A DNA stretch of 64,000 nt from an uncultured Prevotellaceae bacterium. Lineage in GTDB: Bacteria > Bacteroidota > Bacteroidia > Bacteroidales > Bacteroidaceae. Positions 8,315 through 16,510 of this stretch are shown here, one piece after another. A program made the position numbers and the translations under genes. Where the stretch lies: assembly GCA_900315565.1 (NCBI GenBank), contig OMZS01000018.1, forward strand, positions 1 to 64,000, written 5' to 3'. Under the pieces are notes generated by a model. It did not search any database. It was given only the letters and a program-made list of their open reading frames with translations, and had not been told where the DNA came from. Positions within the stretch are counted from its first letter, which is position 1. Each line of letters begins with the position of its first letter.

Positions 8315-9511
8315 ATGATAAATGAAAAAAGGAAAAAAGCTGCTGTGTCAGTACTCCTGATGGTAAGCATGGGACATCTGTTGAACGACATGTTCCAGGC
8401 CGTGATACCATCCATCTATCCCATGATCAAGGAGTCGTTGGGACTGAGCTTTATGCAGATAGGCGCCATCACGCTGACCAATCAGATTACCTCGTCCCTT
8501 CTGCAGCCGATGGTGGGCTATCTTTCCGACAAGCATCCCAGGCCCTACGGTCTGGTGGCAGGCATGTGCTTTACGCTGGCCGGCCTGCTGTTGTTGTCCA
8601 TGGCTGACAGCTTTGCTTTGGTTCTATGCTCGGTAGCCTTTGTGGGTATAGGCTCTTCTGTGCTTCACCCAGAGTCTTCGAAGATTGCCCGAATGGCATC
8701 GGGAGGTGCCAAGGGCATGGCGCAGAGCATCTTCCAAATAGGCGGCAACATGGGGCGGGCCGTGGGGCCTGTGATGGTGGCTCTGGTTGTGGTGCCTCAC
8801 GGGCAGGGCAGCATCCGCTGGTTTGCACTCCTGGCAGTGGTGGCCATCTGGGTGCTGGCAAAGATTGGCAGTTGGTACAGCAGGCAGCTGGAACTCTATG
8901 GGCGGAGCAAGAGTAAGTTCGACATCGAGAACGAGACTCGTCTTTCGAAGCGCCAGGTGGCCGCCGCGCTGACTGCTCTGCTGGTGCTGATGTTCTCCAA
9001 GGATTTTTACACGGCCAACATCCAAAACTACGTCACCTTCTACATGATTGACAAGTTTGGCCTTTCTGTGGCTTCCTCGCAGTATGTGCTGTTTGCTTTT
9101 CTGGCATCAACGGCCGTCGGACTTCTCATCGGCGGAGAACTGGGCGACCGCTACGGACGAAAGTATGTCATCTGGTTCAGCATCCTGGGCTCGTCGCCCT
9201 TTGCCCTGTTGCTCCCTTACTGCAACCTGACTTGGACCATTGTGATGGCCATCCTCGTAGGGCTGGTCATGTCGTCGGCCATGTCGGCCATCCTTGTCTA
9301 TGGCACGGAGCTGCTGCCTGGCAACGTGGGAATGATTTCTGGAGCCTTCTTCGGGCTCTCCTTCGGTCTGGGCGGCATTGGCTCGGCGCTCTTCGGCTGG
9401 ATTGCCGACCTGACAAGCATCCAGTTTGCGTTTCAGCTAACGTCTTACCTTCCCCTGCTGGGTATTGCGGCCTACTTCCTGCCCAACATCAAGGAAATGG
9501 CGCTTCGCTAA
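8315..9511 (+). CDS. MFS transporter, fosmidomycin-resistance (Fsr) type
   Basis: A 398-residue inner-membrane protein with about 12 transmembrane segments. The start HLLNDMFQAVIPSIYPMIKE and PMVGYLSDKHPRPY match the Fsr branch of the major facilitator superfamily, proton-driven exporters first known for fosmidomycin. The second half repeats the fold with GGELGDRYGRKYVI, the loop 8-9 signature. Whether this copy exports a drug or a sugar is unknown; adjacency to GH2 hints at a link with glycan use, but Fsr members are not typical sugar importers. The start at 8315 follows the GH2 stop by three bases. The stop codon TAA comes from a 60-bp dispersed repeat that begins at 9500. Confidence 0.88.
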   Translation: MINEKRKKAAVSVLLMVSMGHLLNDMFQAVIPSIYPMIKESLGLSFMQIGAITLTNQITSSLLQPMVGYLSDKHPRPYGLVAGMCFTLAGLLLLSMADSFALVLCSVAFVGIGSSVLHPESSKIARMASGGAKGMAQSIFQIGGNMGRAVGPVMVALVVVPHGQGSIRWFALLAVVAIWVLAKIGSWYSRQLELYGRSKSKFDIENETRLSKRQVAAALTALLVLMFSKDFYTANIQNYVTFYMIDKFGLSVASSQYVLFAFLASTAVGLLIGGELGDRYGRKYVIWFSILGSSPFALLLPYCNLTWTIVMAILVGLVMSSAMSAILVYGTELLPGNVGMISGAFFGLSFGLGGIGSALFGWIADLTSIQFAFQLTSYLPLLGIAAYFLPNIKEMALR

Positions 9512-9560
9512 ATGAGAAACAGATTTATTTAACAATTAGACAATTTACAATCAGACAGTG
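9500..9560 (+). repeat. 60-bp dispersed repeat, copy 1
   Basis: This stretch, from GCGCTTCGCTAAATGAG to CAGACAGTG, is nearly identical to the minus strand of 17330-17391. It overlaps the last four codons and the stop of the MFS gene. In copy 2 it overlaps the end of the BASS transporter gene. Shorter relatives (CTTCGSTAAATGAGAAA) lie at 3150, 5283 and 8291. Confidence 0.85.
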
Positions 9561-9648
9561 AAATCGTAAAATCGTAAAATTGTGAAATCGTGAAATCGTG
9601 AAATCGTAAAATTGTGAAATCGTGAAATAGTAAAATCGTGAAATCAAG
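9561..9648 (+). repeat. Octamer array (aaatcgtg)n before crcB
   Basis: Eleven contiguous octamers (aaatcgtg, aaatcgta, aaattgtg, aaatagta and a last aaatcaag) start directly after the dispersed repeat and end exactly two bases before the ATG at 9651. Confidence 0.95.
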
Positions 9649-9650
9649 AT

Positions 9651-10016
9651 ATGATTAAAGATATTATTCTCGTCGGTACAGGCAGCTTCTTCGGAGGCAT
9701 CGCCCGTTATCTGATAGCCTTAGCCATGAAAGGGGTAAGCGATACTTTTCCCTGGGCCACGATGGCTGCCAATATAGCCGGTTGTCTGCTCATCGGATTA
9801 CTCATGCCGATGTTAAACCGGCTAAGTTCTCCTTCACAGCTTAGCCTTCTGTTAACAGTGGGATTCTGTGGGGGATTCACCACATTCTCCACATTCTCAA
9901 AGGAGAGCCTAAACCTCTTGCAGAGCGGCAACTATATGGCGTTTTGCCTGTATGCCTTTGGCAGTGTAGCCATTGGGATACTTGCCGTTGCCGTTGGCTT
10001 TACATTGGCAAAGTAA
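9651..10016 (+). CDS. crcB: Fluoride channel CrcB (Fluc)
   Basis: A 121-residue membrane protein with four transmembrane helices, the usual size for Fluc channels, which work as antiparallel dimers to let fluoride leave the cell. Family marks are the N-terminal GGIARYLI, the LLIGLL segment and GFCGGFTTFSTFSKE, which holds the phenylalanine/threonine fluoride path and the central sodium site. No fluoride riboswitch is evident upstream; the leader is instead an 11-unit octamer repeat ending two bases before the ATG. Role: protection from environmental fluoride. Confidence 0.95.
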   Translation: MIKDIILVGTGSFFGGIARYLIALAMKGVSDTFPWATMAANIAGCLLIGLLMPMLNRLSSPSQLSLLLTVGFCGGFTTFSTFSKESLNLLQSGNYMAFCLYAFGSVAIGILAVAVGFTLAK

Positions 10017-10082
10017 GCACCCAAGATTTAGTAGGAAAATAATGGACAACCGCAATATCTGTTGTTTTAAATCAACACAATT

Positions 10083-10315
10083 ATGGATTTCTTAGAATTA
10101 GCAAGAAGCAGGTACTCCTGCAAGAAGTTTGACTCACGTCAGATTAGTAAAGAGCTATTCATGCTGGCATGCGTTATTCTTTGTGTGATGAGTACATGTA
10201 CTAAGGCCATTCTAAGATACTCGTGACCGACTATCGCGAGAAGTTGCTGAACGGTCCCAACGATGTATGGATTGCGAAGGATGGACAGAAGATAGCCCAT
10301 CTCCCCACAAAATAA
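10083..10315 (+). pseudogene. Decayed nitroreductase-like gene fragment
   Basis: From 10083 the frame reads MDFLELARSRYSCKKFDSRQ, a textbook start of an NADH-dependent nitroreductase (the RYSCRKF block binds FMN). After about 24 codons the similarity ends, the frame becomes hydrophobic nonsense (LFMLACVILCVM) and stops at 10224-10226. An overlapping frame then reads TDYREKLLNGPNDVWIAKDG to a stop at 10313-10315 and looks like the C-terminus of some protein, origin not recognised. I read this as an internal-deletion scar, not a working gene. The rest of the 341-base gap between crcB and murQ shows nothing else. Confidence 0.6.
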
Positions 10316-10357
10316 TTACTCCATTTTCGCAGATAAAGTAAACAAGGATTCGCAAAT

Positions 10358-11179
10358 ATGAACCTGAAAATCACCGAACAAGAGTCCCATTTCAAGCATC
10401 TGGAACAGATGTCGGTGGCAGAGCTGCTGACACATATCAACGAAGAAGACGCCGGCGTGGCCCATGCCGTGAAGCTTGCTCTACCGCAAATCCAGGCACT
10501 GGTCGAAGCCGTAGAGCCGAGAATGAAACAGGGTGGCCGTCTCTTCTATGTCGGAGCAGGCACCAGCGGACGCCTGGGCGTGCTCGATGCCAGCGAGCTG
10601 CCCACCACCTTCGGCGTGCCCGACTCCTTAGTAGTAGGCATCATCGCTGGGGGTGACAAGGCTTTACGCCATGCCGTTGAAAAGGCAGAAGACGATGCCG
10701 CGCAGGGCTGGCACGATCTGATGGCATACAGCCCCACCCCACTCGACACCGTGGTGGGCATAGCAGCCTCGGGCACTACGCCCTATGTCGTAGGAGCCGT
10801 CAGCCAGGCCCGAAGCAACAGTCTGCTCACGGGCTGCATCACCAGCAATCCCAATACCCCCTTGGCCGCCGTATCCCACTATCCCATTGAAACCATCGTA
10901 GGCCCCGAGTTCGTGACAGGCTCCAGCCGCATGAAGAGCGGAACGGCACAGAAGATGGTGTTGAACATGATTTCCACCTCACTCATGATCCGCCTGGGAC
11001 GCGTCCGCGACAACCGCATGGTGAACATGCAACTCACCAACACCAAACTCATAGAACGAGGCATACGCATGCTTCAGGACTATCTCGGCCTCGACTACGA
11101 CCAGGCCAGACAACTGCTGCTCAAATACGGCAGCGTGAACGACGCCCTCAAACTTGTTTGCAGCAAAAGAAATAAATAG
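10358..11179 (+). CDS. murQ: N-acetylmuramic acid 6-phosphate etherase
   Basis: A 273-residue cytoplasmic SIS-domain enzyme that cleaves the lactyl ether of MurNAc-6-phosphate to GlcNAc-6-phosphate and D-lactate, a step in cell-wall recycling. The sequence shows LFYVGAGTSGRLGVLDASELPTTFG-type phosphosugar-binding loop (near residues 64-88), GGDKALRHAVEKAEDD, GIAASGTTPYV and GSSRMKSGTAQKM, all family blocks. Length is normal for Bacteroidales. No kinase or transporter partner is adjacent. Its last 23 coding bases before AAACTTG are duplicated just after the stop, followed by an alternative ending; see the repeat at 11129-11204. Confidence 0.95.
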   Translation: MNLKITEQESHFKHLEQMSVAELLTHINEEDAGVAHAVKLALPQIQALVEAVEPRMKQGGRLFYVGAGTSGRLGVLDASELPTTFGVPDSLVVGIIAGGDKALRHAVEKAEDDAAQGWHDLMAYSPTPLDTVVGIAASGTTPYVVGAVSQARSNSLLTGCITSNPNTPLAAVSHYPIETIVGPEFVTGSSRMKSGTAQKMVLNMISTSLMIRLGRVRDNRMVNMQLTNTKLIERGIRMLQDYLGLDYDQARQLLLKYGSVNDALKLVCSKRNK

Positions 11180-11204
11180 GAGGCAGCGTGAACGACGCCC
11201 TCAA
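11129..11204 (+). repeat. 23-bp duplication at the end of murQ
   Basis: The 23 bases at 11129-11151 recur exactly at 11182-11204. In the first copy translation continues to KLVCSKRNK and stops at 11179; the second copy would read GSVNDALNGKIVLKG and stop. This looks like a tandem duplication or a small insertion that gave murQ a new tail. Confidence 0.85.
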
Positions 11205-11268
11205 CGGGAAGATTGTGCTGAAGGGCTAAACTACCATACTATATAGGCGTAAAGGTCTATATAAATAT

Positions 11269-11307
11269 AGAACGGTGTGAGTCGCGAAGATTCCCACCGT
11301 TCTTTTT
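11269..11307 (+). terminator. Rho-independent terminator after murQ
   Basis: Nine-base arms AGAACGGTG (11269-11277) and CACCGTTCT (11295-11303) followed by a T run. Confidence 0.8.
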
Positions 11308-11465
11308 TGTGTTACCATCTCCAAACATCCTTCATGCGCCCCATGCACACTGGCTGCATTTGATGCTTTTTTGCCGGATTTGCGACAAGATTTTGGGCAA
11401 TTTTGGCTATTTGTCCGAAATTGGAGGGTTTGTCGCAACTGAAAAACAAAGATTTTGATTTTTTT

Positions 11466-11497
11466 CTTGCCCGCCTCGCAAATCTGCGATACTTTTG
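11466..11497 (+). promoter_or_regulatory. Promoter of the small outer-membrane protein
   Basis: CTTG (11466-11469), 20 bases, TACTTTTG (11490-11497). The expected RNA start near 11504 leaves a purine-rich leader of about 58 bases, mostly A and C, before the ATG at 11562. The remaining gap (11308-11465) holds a spaced inverted repeat TTGCGACAA/TTGTCGCAA and nothing else that I can see. Confidence 0.65.
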
Positions 11498-11561
11498 CAG
11501 ACGAAAACAAGAAACAAATAATAAACAACAAAAATAATAACAAAAAAAACAAAAAGTAATT

Positions 11562-12263
11562 ATGAAAAAGATTCAGATTTTGAGCCTCGTGGCTCTCATG
11601 TTCATGACAGGTAACCAAGTAGCAATGGCACAGCAGGAAACCAAGTCGGAAATTTCCATCAGTGTGGGTGGTGAGACTCCCAACAACAAGGGTATTGGCG
11701 ACGGTATTGGTGAGGCACTTGGAAGTGCATTCGGACGCGCCATCGGCACCATCCTGACTTTCGGACTGGTTGACCCCAACTCGATGACCGATAACACCAA
11801 GGTGGAAGACTCCCATACACCCACCTTCAGCATACAATACATGTACCGCGTTTCACCCAAACTGAAAGTGGGCGCCGTGGCCACCTACCAGCAAACCAGC
11901 TCGAAGCTGATGGTTGCCGACAAGCAGGGTGGTTATCACGAGGCTGCCAAGGCCACCAACAACTACTTCGTGGTGATGCCTGCTGCTAAGGCCATGTGGG
12001 TGGAGAAAAAGAACATCGGGCTCTATTCGAAGTTGGCTGTTGGTATCAGCATCGCCAGCAACAAGGCCGAGATGACCAACGGAGCGAAAGAGAGTACTCC
12101 TAGCGAGCTGACTAACCGCATCAAGAGCGACAAGGGCACCCGTTTTGCCTATCAGGTGTCGGCCATCGGTCTGGAGGTGGGTAGCAAGAACCTGCGCGGA
12201 TTTGCTGAGCTGGGCTATGGTTTCCAGGGCATCGGACAGGTAGGTATCTGCTATAAGTTCTAA
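11562..12263 (+). CDS. Probable small outer-membrane beta-barrel protein
   Basis: A 233-residue exported protein of unknown role. Signal peptide 1-23 ends VAMAQ. A glycine-rich segment (about 35-70, GIGDGIGEALGSAFGRAIGT) is followed by alternating strands such as PTFSIQYMYRVSPKLKVGAVATYQ and NIGLYSKLAVGIS, and the protein ends in GQVGICYKF: a C-terminal phenylalanine after alternating hydrophobic residues is the usual outer-membrane insertion signal. It has its own promoter and is followed by a hairpin, so it is likely a single-gene unit. Confidence 0.65.
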   Translation: MKKIQILSLVALMFMTGNQVAMAQQETKSEISISVGGETPNNKGIGDGIGEALGSAFGRAIGTILTFGLVDPNSMTDNTKVEDSHTPTFSIQYMYRVSPKLKVGAVATYQQTSSKLMVADKQGGYHEAAKATNNYFVVMPAAKAMWVEKKNIGLYSKLAVGISIASNKAEMTNGAKESTPSELTNRIKSDKGTRFAYQVSAIGLEVGSKNLRGFAELGYGFQGIGQVGICYKF

Positions 12264-12335
12264 GCCACAGAAATATGATTTCGCCTCGGAGTTTCACGGA
12301 TTGACACGGAAAATTCTAATTTATGCAAAGAGGTT

Positions 12336-12377
12336 CACAGAAAGGCACGGAAGATTATATTCTGTGCCTTTTCTGTG
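12336..12377 (+). terminator. Hairpin after the outer-membrane protein gene
   Basis: Arms CACAGAAAGGCAC (12336-12348) and GTGCCTTTTCTGTG (12364-12377) pair with a small bulge. The T tract is inside the arm, so termination is plausible but not certain. Confidence 0.5.
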
Positions 12378-12475
12378 CTTAGGTGGCCATTTAGAATTAA
12401 TTAACCACCAAGAACGCCCTTACTTCTGCTGATTGTGTTACTTTTGCAGTCAGATTTGAAAGAGGAGAATTTGCT

Positions 12476-13345
12476 ATGAGCGAGACCAGAAAAGGATTTA
12501 TCCAGTTGCACCTCAGTGTGATGTTGGCGGGCTTTACGGGCTTGTTCGGCAGGCTGATTACGCTGAACGAAGTGGACATTGTGTGGTATCGCATGCTGTT
12601 CACCAGTCTGATTCTACTGGTATTCACGGGGCTGCCGAGGGTCGGGTGGCGGAAGTTCTTTGAGCTTTGCGGCTGCGGAGCCTTGCTGGGAATCCACTGG
12701 CTGCTGTTCTACGGCAGCATCAAGGCCTCGAATGTTTCCATCGGAGTTGTTTGCTTTTCGCTCATCGGATTCTTCACGGCACTCTTCGAGCCACTCATCT
12801 ACAGGCGCCGAATATCGTGGGCAGAGCTTCTGTTCTCGCTGATTACCGTCATGGGAGTGCTCTGCATCTTCTCGCTCGACGCCCGCTATCGCTATGGCAT
12901 TATGATTGGCGTGGTGTCGTCGGCTGTTTGTGCGCTTTATGCCATCTGCAACAAGAAAGCCAGCGTGGGGGTGCGCAGCCGCACGGTGCTGATGTACCAA
13001 ATGTCGGGAGGCCTCCTGATGGTTTCTGCCATCATTCCGGTCTATCTTCTGTTCTTTCCCAGCCAGCAGCCTGTCATGGTTGTCCCCGACGGAACGAATC
13101 TCTGGTTCATGCTCTGCCACGCCTTGTTCTGCACGGTCGGCATGTATCTCCTGCAGATTCAGGCTCTCAAGCGGCTCTCAGCCTTCACGGTCAACCTGAG
13201 CTACAACTTAGAGCCATGCTACACCATTATCCTGGCTTTCCTCATCTTCGGTGAAGGGCGTGAAATCAATTTCTCTTTCTACATCGGAATCTGCCTGATT
13301 CTGCTGAGCGTCTTCCTCCAAACGAGGCGAGTTTGGAAAAATTGA
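12476..13345 (+). CDS. EamA/DMT-family transporter
   Basis: A 289-residue inner-membrane protein with ten predicted helices in two EamA repeats (about 8-140 and 150-285). The first repeat begins HLSVMLAGFTGLFGRLITL and the second includes LLQIQALKRLSAFTVNLSYNLEPCYTIILAFLIFGE, typical of drug/metabolite exporters. The substrate cannot be predicted. A TACTTTTG box at 12439-12446 and a GAGGAG Shine-Dalgarno-like stretch about ten bases before the ATG support the start. Confidence 0.88.
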   Translation: MSETRKGFIQLHLSVMLAGFTGLFGRLITLNEVDIVWYRMLFTSLILLVFTGLPRVGWRKFFELCGCGALLGIHWLLFYGSIKASNVSIGVVCFSLIGFFTALFEPLIYRRRISWAELLFSLITVMGVLCIFSLDARYRYGIMIGVVSSAVCALYAICNKKASVGVRSRTVLMYQMSGGLLMVSAIIPVYLLFFPSQQPVMVVPDGTNLWFMLCHALFCTVGMYLLQIQALKRLSAFTVNLSYNLEPCYTIILAFLIFGEGREINFSFYIGICLILLSVFLQTRRVWKN

Positions 13346-13402
13346 CAATTGATAATTGATAATTGACAATTGATAATTGATAATTGATAATTGACAATTA
13401 GA
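13340..13402 (+). repeat. Heptamer repeat (aattgat/aattgac)n
   Basis: About eight copies of a seven-base unit, starting at the stop of the EamA gene and ending 63 bases before the phosphatase ATG. Related runs lie at 28997-29022 and 34418-34447. Confidence 0.85.
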
Positions 13403-13465
13403 CAAATCATAAAGTTCAAAGTTCAATGATAAGAAAGTTTAAAGTATAAAATAAAAATCACCAAA

Positions 13466-14980
13466 ATGACAAAGAAATTATTCCTTTTTATTGGCACACT
13501 GTGCATAGCGGCACAGGTAGCTATGGCTCAAAATGCCAACGACGAAGACTATGTGGCACCTCTGGATATGCCTGATGCAACTTATTTCTTGCCTGCGCCT
13601 CCCGACACGGCCAGCTATATTTTCATCGACGACATGGCCCAATGGCAATGGGGCAAAACCGTACGCGACACAAAGCGTGGAGAACAAGCCAGCCGCGAGT
13701 CGAACTGGCAGCCCGACATCATGCGCAAAGTGATGGCCGAGGTGCTGGAGCTCAACGCCATCAACGATGAGCAGACACCAGCCATCAATCGCCTTCTAAT
13801 CAAGGCATACAATACGGGCGACAAATGCACCACTACAGCCAAGGACATGTATAAGCGCAAACGTCCTTTCGTACAGATGAACGAGCCATTGTGGGCGGAG
13901 TACGACAATGACTTCCTATACACCAACGGCTCCTATCCTTCGGGCCACGCAGCCTTCGGATGGGCCACGGCTCTGGCTTTCGCCGAGATGTGGCCGGCTT
14001 TGCAGGACACCATCATGCGCCGCGGCTATGAGTTTGGCGAGAACCGTGTCATCGCTGGTGCCCTTTGGCAGAGCGACGTCACGGCAGGATACCTTTGTGC
14101 TGCAGCTGCCATCGCACGCGCCCATTGCAACCCCACTTTCGACGAAGACATCCGAGCCGCCCGTGCCGAATACGCCCGCATAAAGAGACTATCCATGCCC
14201 AATGGTTTCACCTTCAGCGAGGAGTACGACGTGCCCCATGGCGAGCGTATCCTGAACAACCCTGTTGACACCGCCTCTGCCCGTTACATGACCGACCTGA
14301 TGCAGTACTGGAGCAACAAACCCATTCGCTACACCGACCGCGGCGAAATGGCCCGCATCGAGGCTGAGTATAGCGTCAAGATGATGCAAAAGGTGATGGG
14401 CGAGGCCATCGGCATGCGCCTCACCGACGAAACCACTCCCGCCATCACGCAGCTGCTGAGCTACGTGCTCGACAAAGCCAGCCTCACCGCCGACCGGCTG
14501 AAGCCCCTCCGCTTCCGCAAGCGCCCCTTTGTGCAGCTCCATGAGCCTTCGTTCGTGGCAGGCGACGAGGAGAAAGAACGCGGCAAGAGCAGCTTCCCAT
14601 CGGGCCACACCAACTTGGGATGGGCCGAGGCCCTGGTCATGGTCGAAGTGGCTCCCGAGCATCAGAACGAAATTCTGCGACGCGGATATGAGTATGGGCA
14701 CAACCGCCTGATTGTGGGCTACCACTGGTTCACCGACATCGAGGCCACCCGCCAAATGACTTCTGCCCTCGTGGCACGCCTCCATGCCGACCCTACGTTC
14801 CGCAAGCTGATGGCAGATGCGCGCGCTGAATACCGAAGCCAAACCACCGGCATTCCGGTCGTCACTTTGTCGAAGTCAACAACAGGAGATTTTCCCGCTT
14901 ACAGCCTCGACGGCACCCCCGCCACACAGAATACTCGCGGCATCGTGATTGAGAACAACAAGAAATACGTACGACGCTGA
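13466..14980 (+). CDS. Secreted acid phosphatase with two PAP2 domains, first one probably inactive
   Basis: A 504-residue exported protein with a signal peptide (1-21) and two tandem class A acid-phosphatase/PAP2 domains. The family uses motif 1 (K-x6-RP), motif 2 (PSGH) and motif 3 (R-x5-H-x3-D); the motif 3 histidine is the nucleophile. Domain 2 is complete: KPLRFRKRP, PSGH with H381, and R414, H420, D424. Domain 1 has motif 1, PSGH (H161), R194 and D204, but leucine at 200 where the nucleophile should be (NRVIAGALWQSD). Domain 1 is therefore expected to bind but not hydrolyse phosphate esters. Usual members have a single domain of about 230-250 residues. The downstream lipoprotein gene is 37 bases away. 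Confidence 0.88.
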   Translation: MTKKLFLFIGTLCIAAQVAMAQNANDEDYVAPLDMPDATYFLPAPPDTASYIFIDDMAQWQWGKTVRDTKRGEQASRESNWQPDIMRKVMAEVLELNAINDEQTPAINRLLIKAYNTGDKCTTTAKDMYKRKRPFVQMNEPLWAEYDNDFLYTNGSYPSGHAAFGWATALAFAEMWPALQDTIMRRGYEFGENRVIAGALWQSDVTAGYLCAAAAIARAHCNPTFDEDIRAARAEYARIKRLSMPNGFTFSEEYDVPHGERILNNPVDTASARYMTDLMQYWSNKPIRYTDRGEMARIEAEYSVKMMQKVMGEAIGMRLTDETTPAITQLLSYVLDKASLTADRLKPLRFRKRPFVQLHEPSFVAGDEEKERGKSSFPSGHTNLGWAEALVMVEVAPEHQNEILRRGYEYGHNRLIVGYHWFTDIEATRQMTSALVARLHADPTFRKLMADARAEYRSQTTGIPVVTLSKSTTGDFPAYSLDGTPATQNTRGIVIENNKKYVRR

Positions 14981-15017
14981 CAACAAACAACATGCAGTAA
15001 CCAATAAACGATAACCA

Positions 15018-15647
15018 ATGAGAAAAGCCTTTATGATGGTGGCTGCCGCCATGATGGCAGCCATGAGCCTATCTCTCACAAGCTGCAAGGAAAAGGGCAA
15101 AAGCCCCACCCCACAGCCCACAGAAGCAAATGTGGAGAAAGAGAAGACCGAAAACGGAACCGAGACCTACTTTGAGGCTATCGACAATTACCTCACCGAG
15201 CAAATTGCCTCACACTATGCCGAGGGCGAAAAGATTGGCGACGCCACCTCGGGCGTTGTTTGCATCCCATGCCACACCATTGTCGGTGTGGACGAGCAAG
15301 ACAGCACCGACATCAAGGTGTGGGGCGACTACTGGGTGTTCAACTACCGGCTGTCGGGCGACACGCTGAAATGCGTCTCTGGAGGCAGCCACCCCGGACT
15401 GATGCACGTGCGGCAGACAGGTGGCCACTTCGAGGTGACAGCCTTCGATGGCGTTGAAGACGGCTCGCGCTTCCTTCCCTCTGCACGCCGCATCTTTGCC
15501 GGCCATTTTGCCGACTTCCAGAAGATTGCCGCCGACGAGAAAAATCGCCAGCAAGTGCGCACAGCTGCCGTTGCCGCCTATGCAGAGCAGCACCACCTCG
15601 CTGCCACCATGTATCAAGACTACGGTTGGCCTCCCGTCAAATTCTGA
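15018..15647 (+). CDS. Lipoprotein of unknown function
   Basis: A 209-residue protein with a lipoprotein signal (SLSLTSC, lipobox cysteine at about 22), then a charged linker and a compact domain with a pair of cysteines (VCIPCHTIV). I do not recognise the family. The domain mixes short beta strands (IKVWGDYWVFNYRLSGDTLKCVSGG) with a C-terminal helix (QQVRTAAVAAYAEQH). Gene order suggests co-transcription with the phosphatase. The stop is followed after three bases by the left arm of the repeat island. Confidence 0.7.
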   Translation: MRKAFMMVAAAMMAAMSLSLTSCKEKGKSPTPQPTEANVEKEKTENGTETYFEAIDNYLTEQIASHYAEGEKIGDATSGVVCIPCHTIVGVDEQDSTDIKVWGDYWVFNYRLSGDTLKCVSGGSHPGLMHVRQTGGHFEVTAFDGVEDGSRFLPSARRIFAGHFADFQKIAADEKNRQQVRTAAVAAYAEQHHLAATMYQDYGWPPVKF

Positions 15648-15650
15648 TTC

Positions 15651-15776
15651 GCATACCGGCCCTCTTTCGCATTACGGGGAAATTGCGAAGAAGAAAAAAA
15701 TGCAAAATTTTAGGGGGGAAATGGTTTAAAGGTTTAAAGGTTTAAAAGTTTAATTTGCCTATAAATGCCCTGCGCG
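15651..15776 (+). repeat. 126-bp inverted repeat, left arm
   Basis: Nearly identical to the minus strand of 17193-17318 along its whole length, including a run of ggtttaaa octamers and the shared end TAAATGCCCTGCGCGA. Together the arms bracket 1,668 bp. Confidence 0.85.
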
Positions 15777-15798
15777 AAGCACCTCTCCCCCAATGAAC

Positions 15799-15906
15799 TG
15801 TAGGGAATTAGCTTGTCTAATTCCCATGGCACGCCAGTGCCAATCTCATCGCGCGAACATTCGGCGCTTCGCACCGACGGGAATTAGACAAGCTATATTC
15901 CCTACA
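15799..15906 (+). mobile_element. MITE-like element V, copy 1
   Basis: A 108-bp element with terminal inverted repeats of 27-28 bases (15799-15825 and 15879-15906, one indel). The interior holds a perfect small hairpin TGGCAC-GCCA-GTGCCA and a GC-rich one around CGGCGCTTCGCACCG. No coding capacity. Copy 2 lies at 16403-16510 with the same flanks (CCCCCAATGAAC before, ATGCG after), so both copies may descend from one insertion. Confidence 0.65.
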
Positions 15907-16228
15907 ATGCGCAGTGGGGATAATTCCCTACAATGCCCCCTCCGTTCCCCTCTATGCGGCCAGGCTCTGAAAGCACAAGCTGCTCCTTGATCATCACTAG
16001 TTTTTCCATCATACTTTTTTGGGCAAATAAAACAATTAAACCTTTAAACCTTTAAACCATTAAACCATTTCTCATTTTTAATTTTCATCAATTTTTTGAT
16101 GAATAATTTTTATTTATATATATATATAAATAAGTTTTTTTACCCACCATTTGGTTTAAAGGTTTAAAGGTTTAAAGGTTTAATTTGCCTATAATCTGCC
16201 CTGCGCGAAGTGTCTTTTCCTAAATAAG

Positions 16229-16385
16229 GTTGACTCTATTTAGGCCTCGTTTTTTAACACTTGCCTACCTGTACTGATTTGGTTGACTGCCTCGCCTGAG
16301 TACAGTTGACTACTTTCACTGGAGAGGTTGACTCTTTTCCTAAGAACGTAGACTTCGTACGGATATTGTTTACTCTTCATCTGTT
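16229..16385 (-). repeat. AGTCAAC array, copy 1
   Basis: On the minus strand a header that reads ATGAAGAGTAAACAATATCC is followed by AGTCAAC-like heptamers. On the plus strand the matching GTTGACT sites begin at 16348 (one mismatch), 16327, 16305, 16282 and 16229, spaced 21, 22, 23 and 53 bases. The same header and period occur at 49816-49915. Confidence 0.75.
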
Positions 16386-16402
16386 TTTGTCCCCCAATGA
16401 AC

Positions 16403-16510
16403 TGTAGGGAATTTAGCTTGTCTAATTCCCATGGCACGCCAGTGCCAATCTCATCGCGCGGACATTCGGCGCTTCGCACCGACGGAATTAGACAAGCTAT
16501 ATTCCCTACA
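16403..16510 (+). mobile_element. MITE-like element V, copy 2
   Basis: 108 bp, with 27-base terminal inverted repeats that differ at one position (16403-16429 against 16484-16510). Interior hairpins are the same as in copy 1. No transposase nearby. Confidence 0.65.

Noticed and set aside
9512-9650. Fluoride riboswitch before crcB
   Set aside because: The leader consists of a dispersed repeat and octamers; I cannot find the conserved pseudoknot core of the fluoride aptamer.
15793-15990. Reading frame with the peptide MARQCQSHR, and a similar one at 16431-16790
   Set aside because: Both are translations of the MITE-like repeat V and its flank; they have no promoter, no shared length and no protein-like composition beyond the repeat.
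16240-16479. Minus-strand frame with MKSKQYPYEV
   Set aside because: It is the AGTCAAC array read as protein. The copy at 49816 begins with the same residues, but the two diverge soon after with no conserved peptide, so a shared protein is unlikely.
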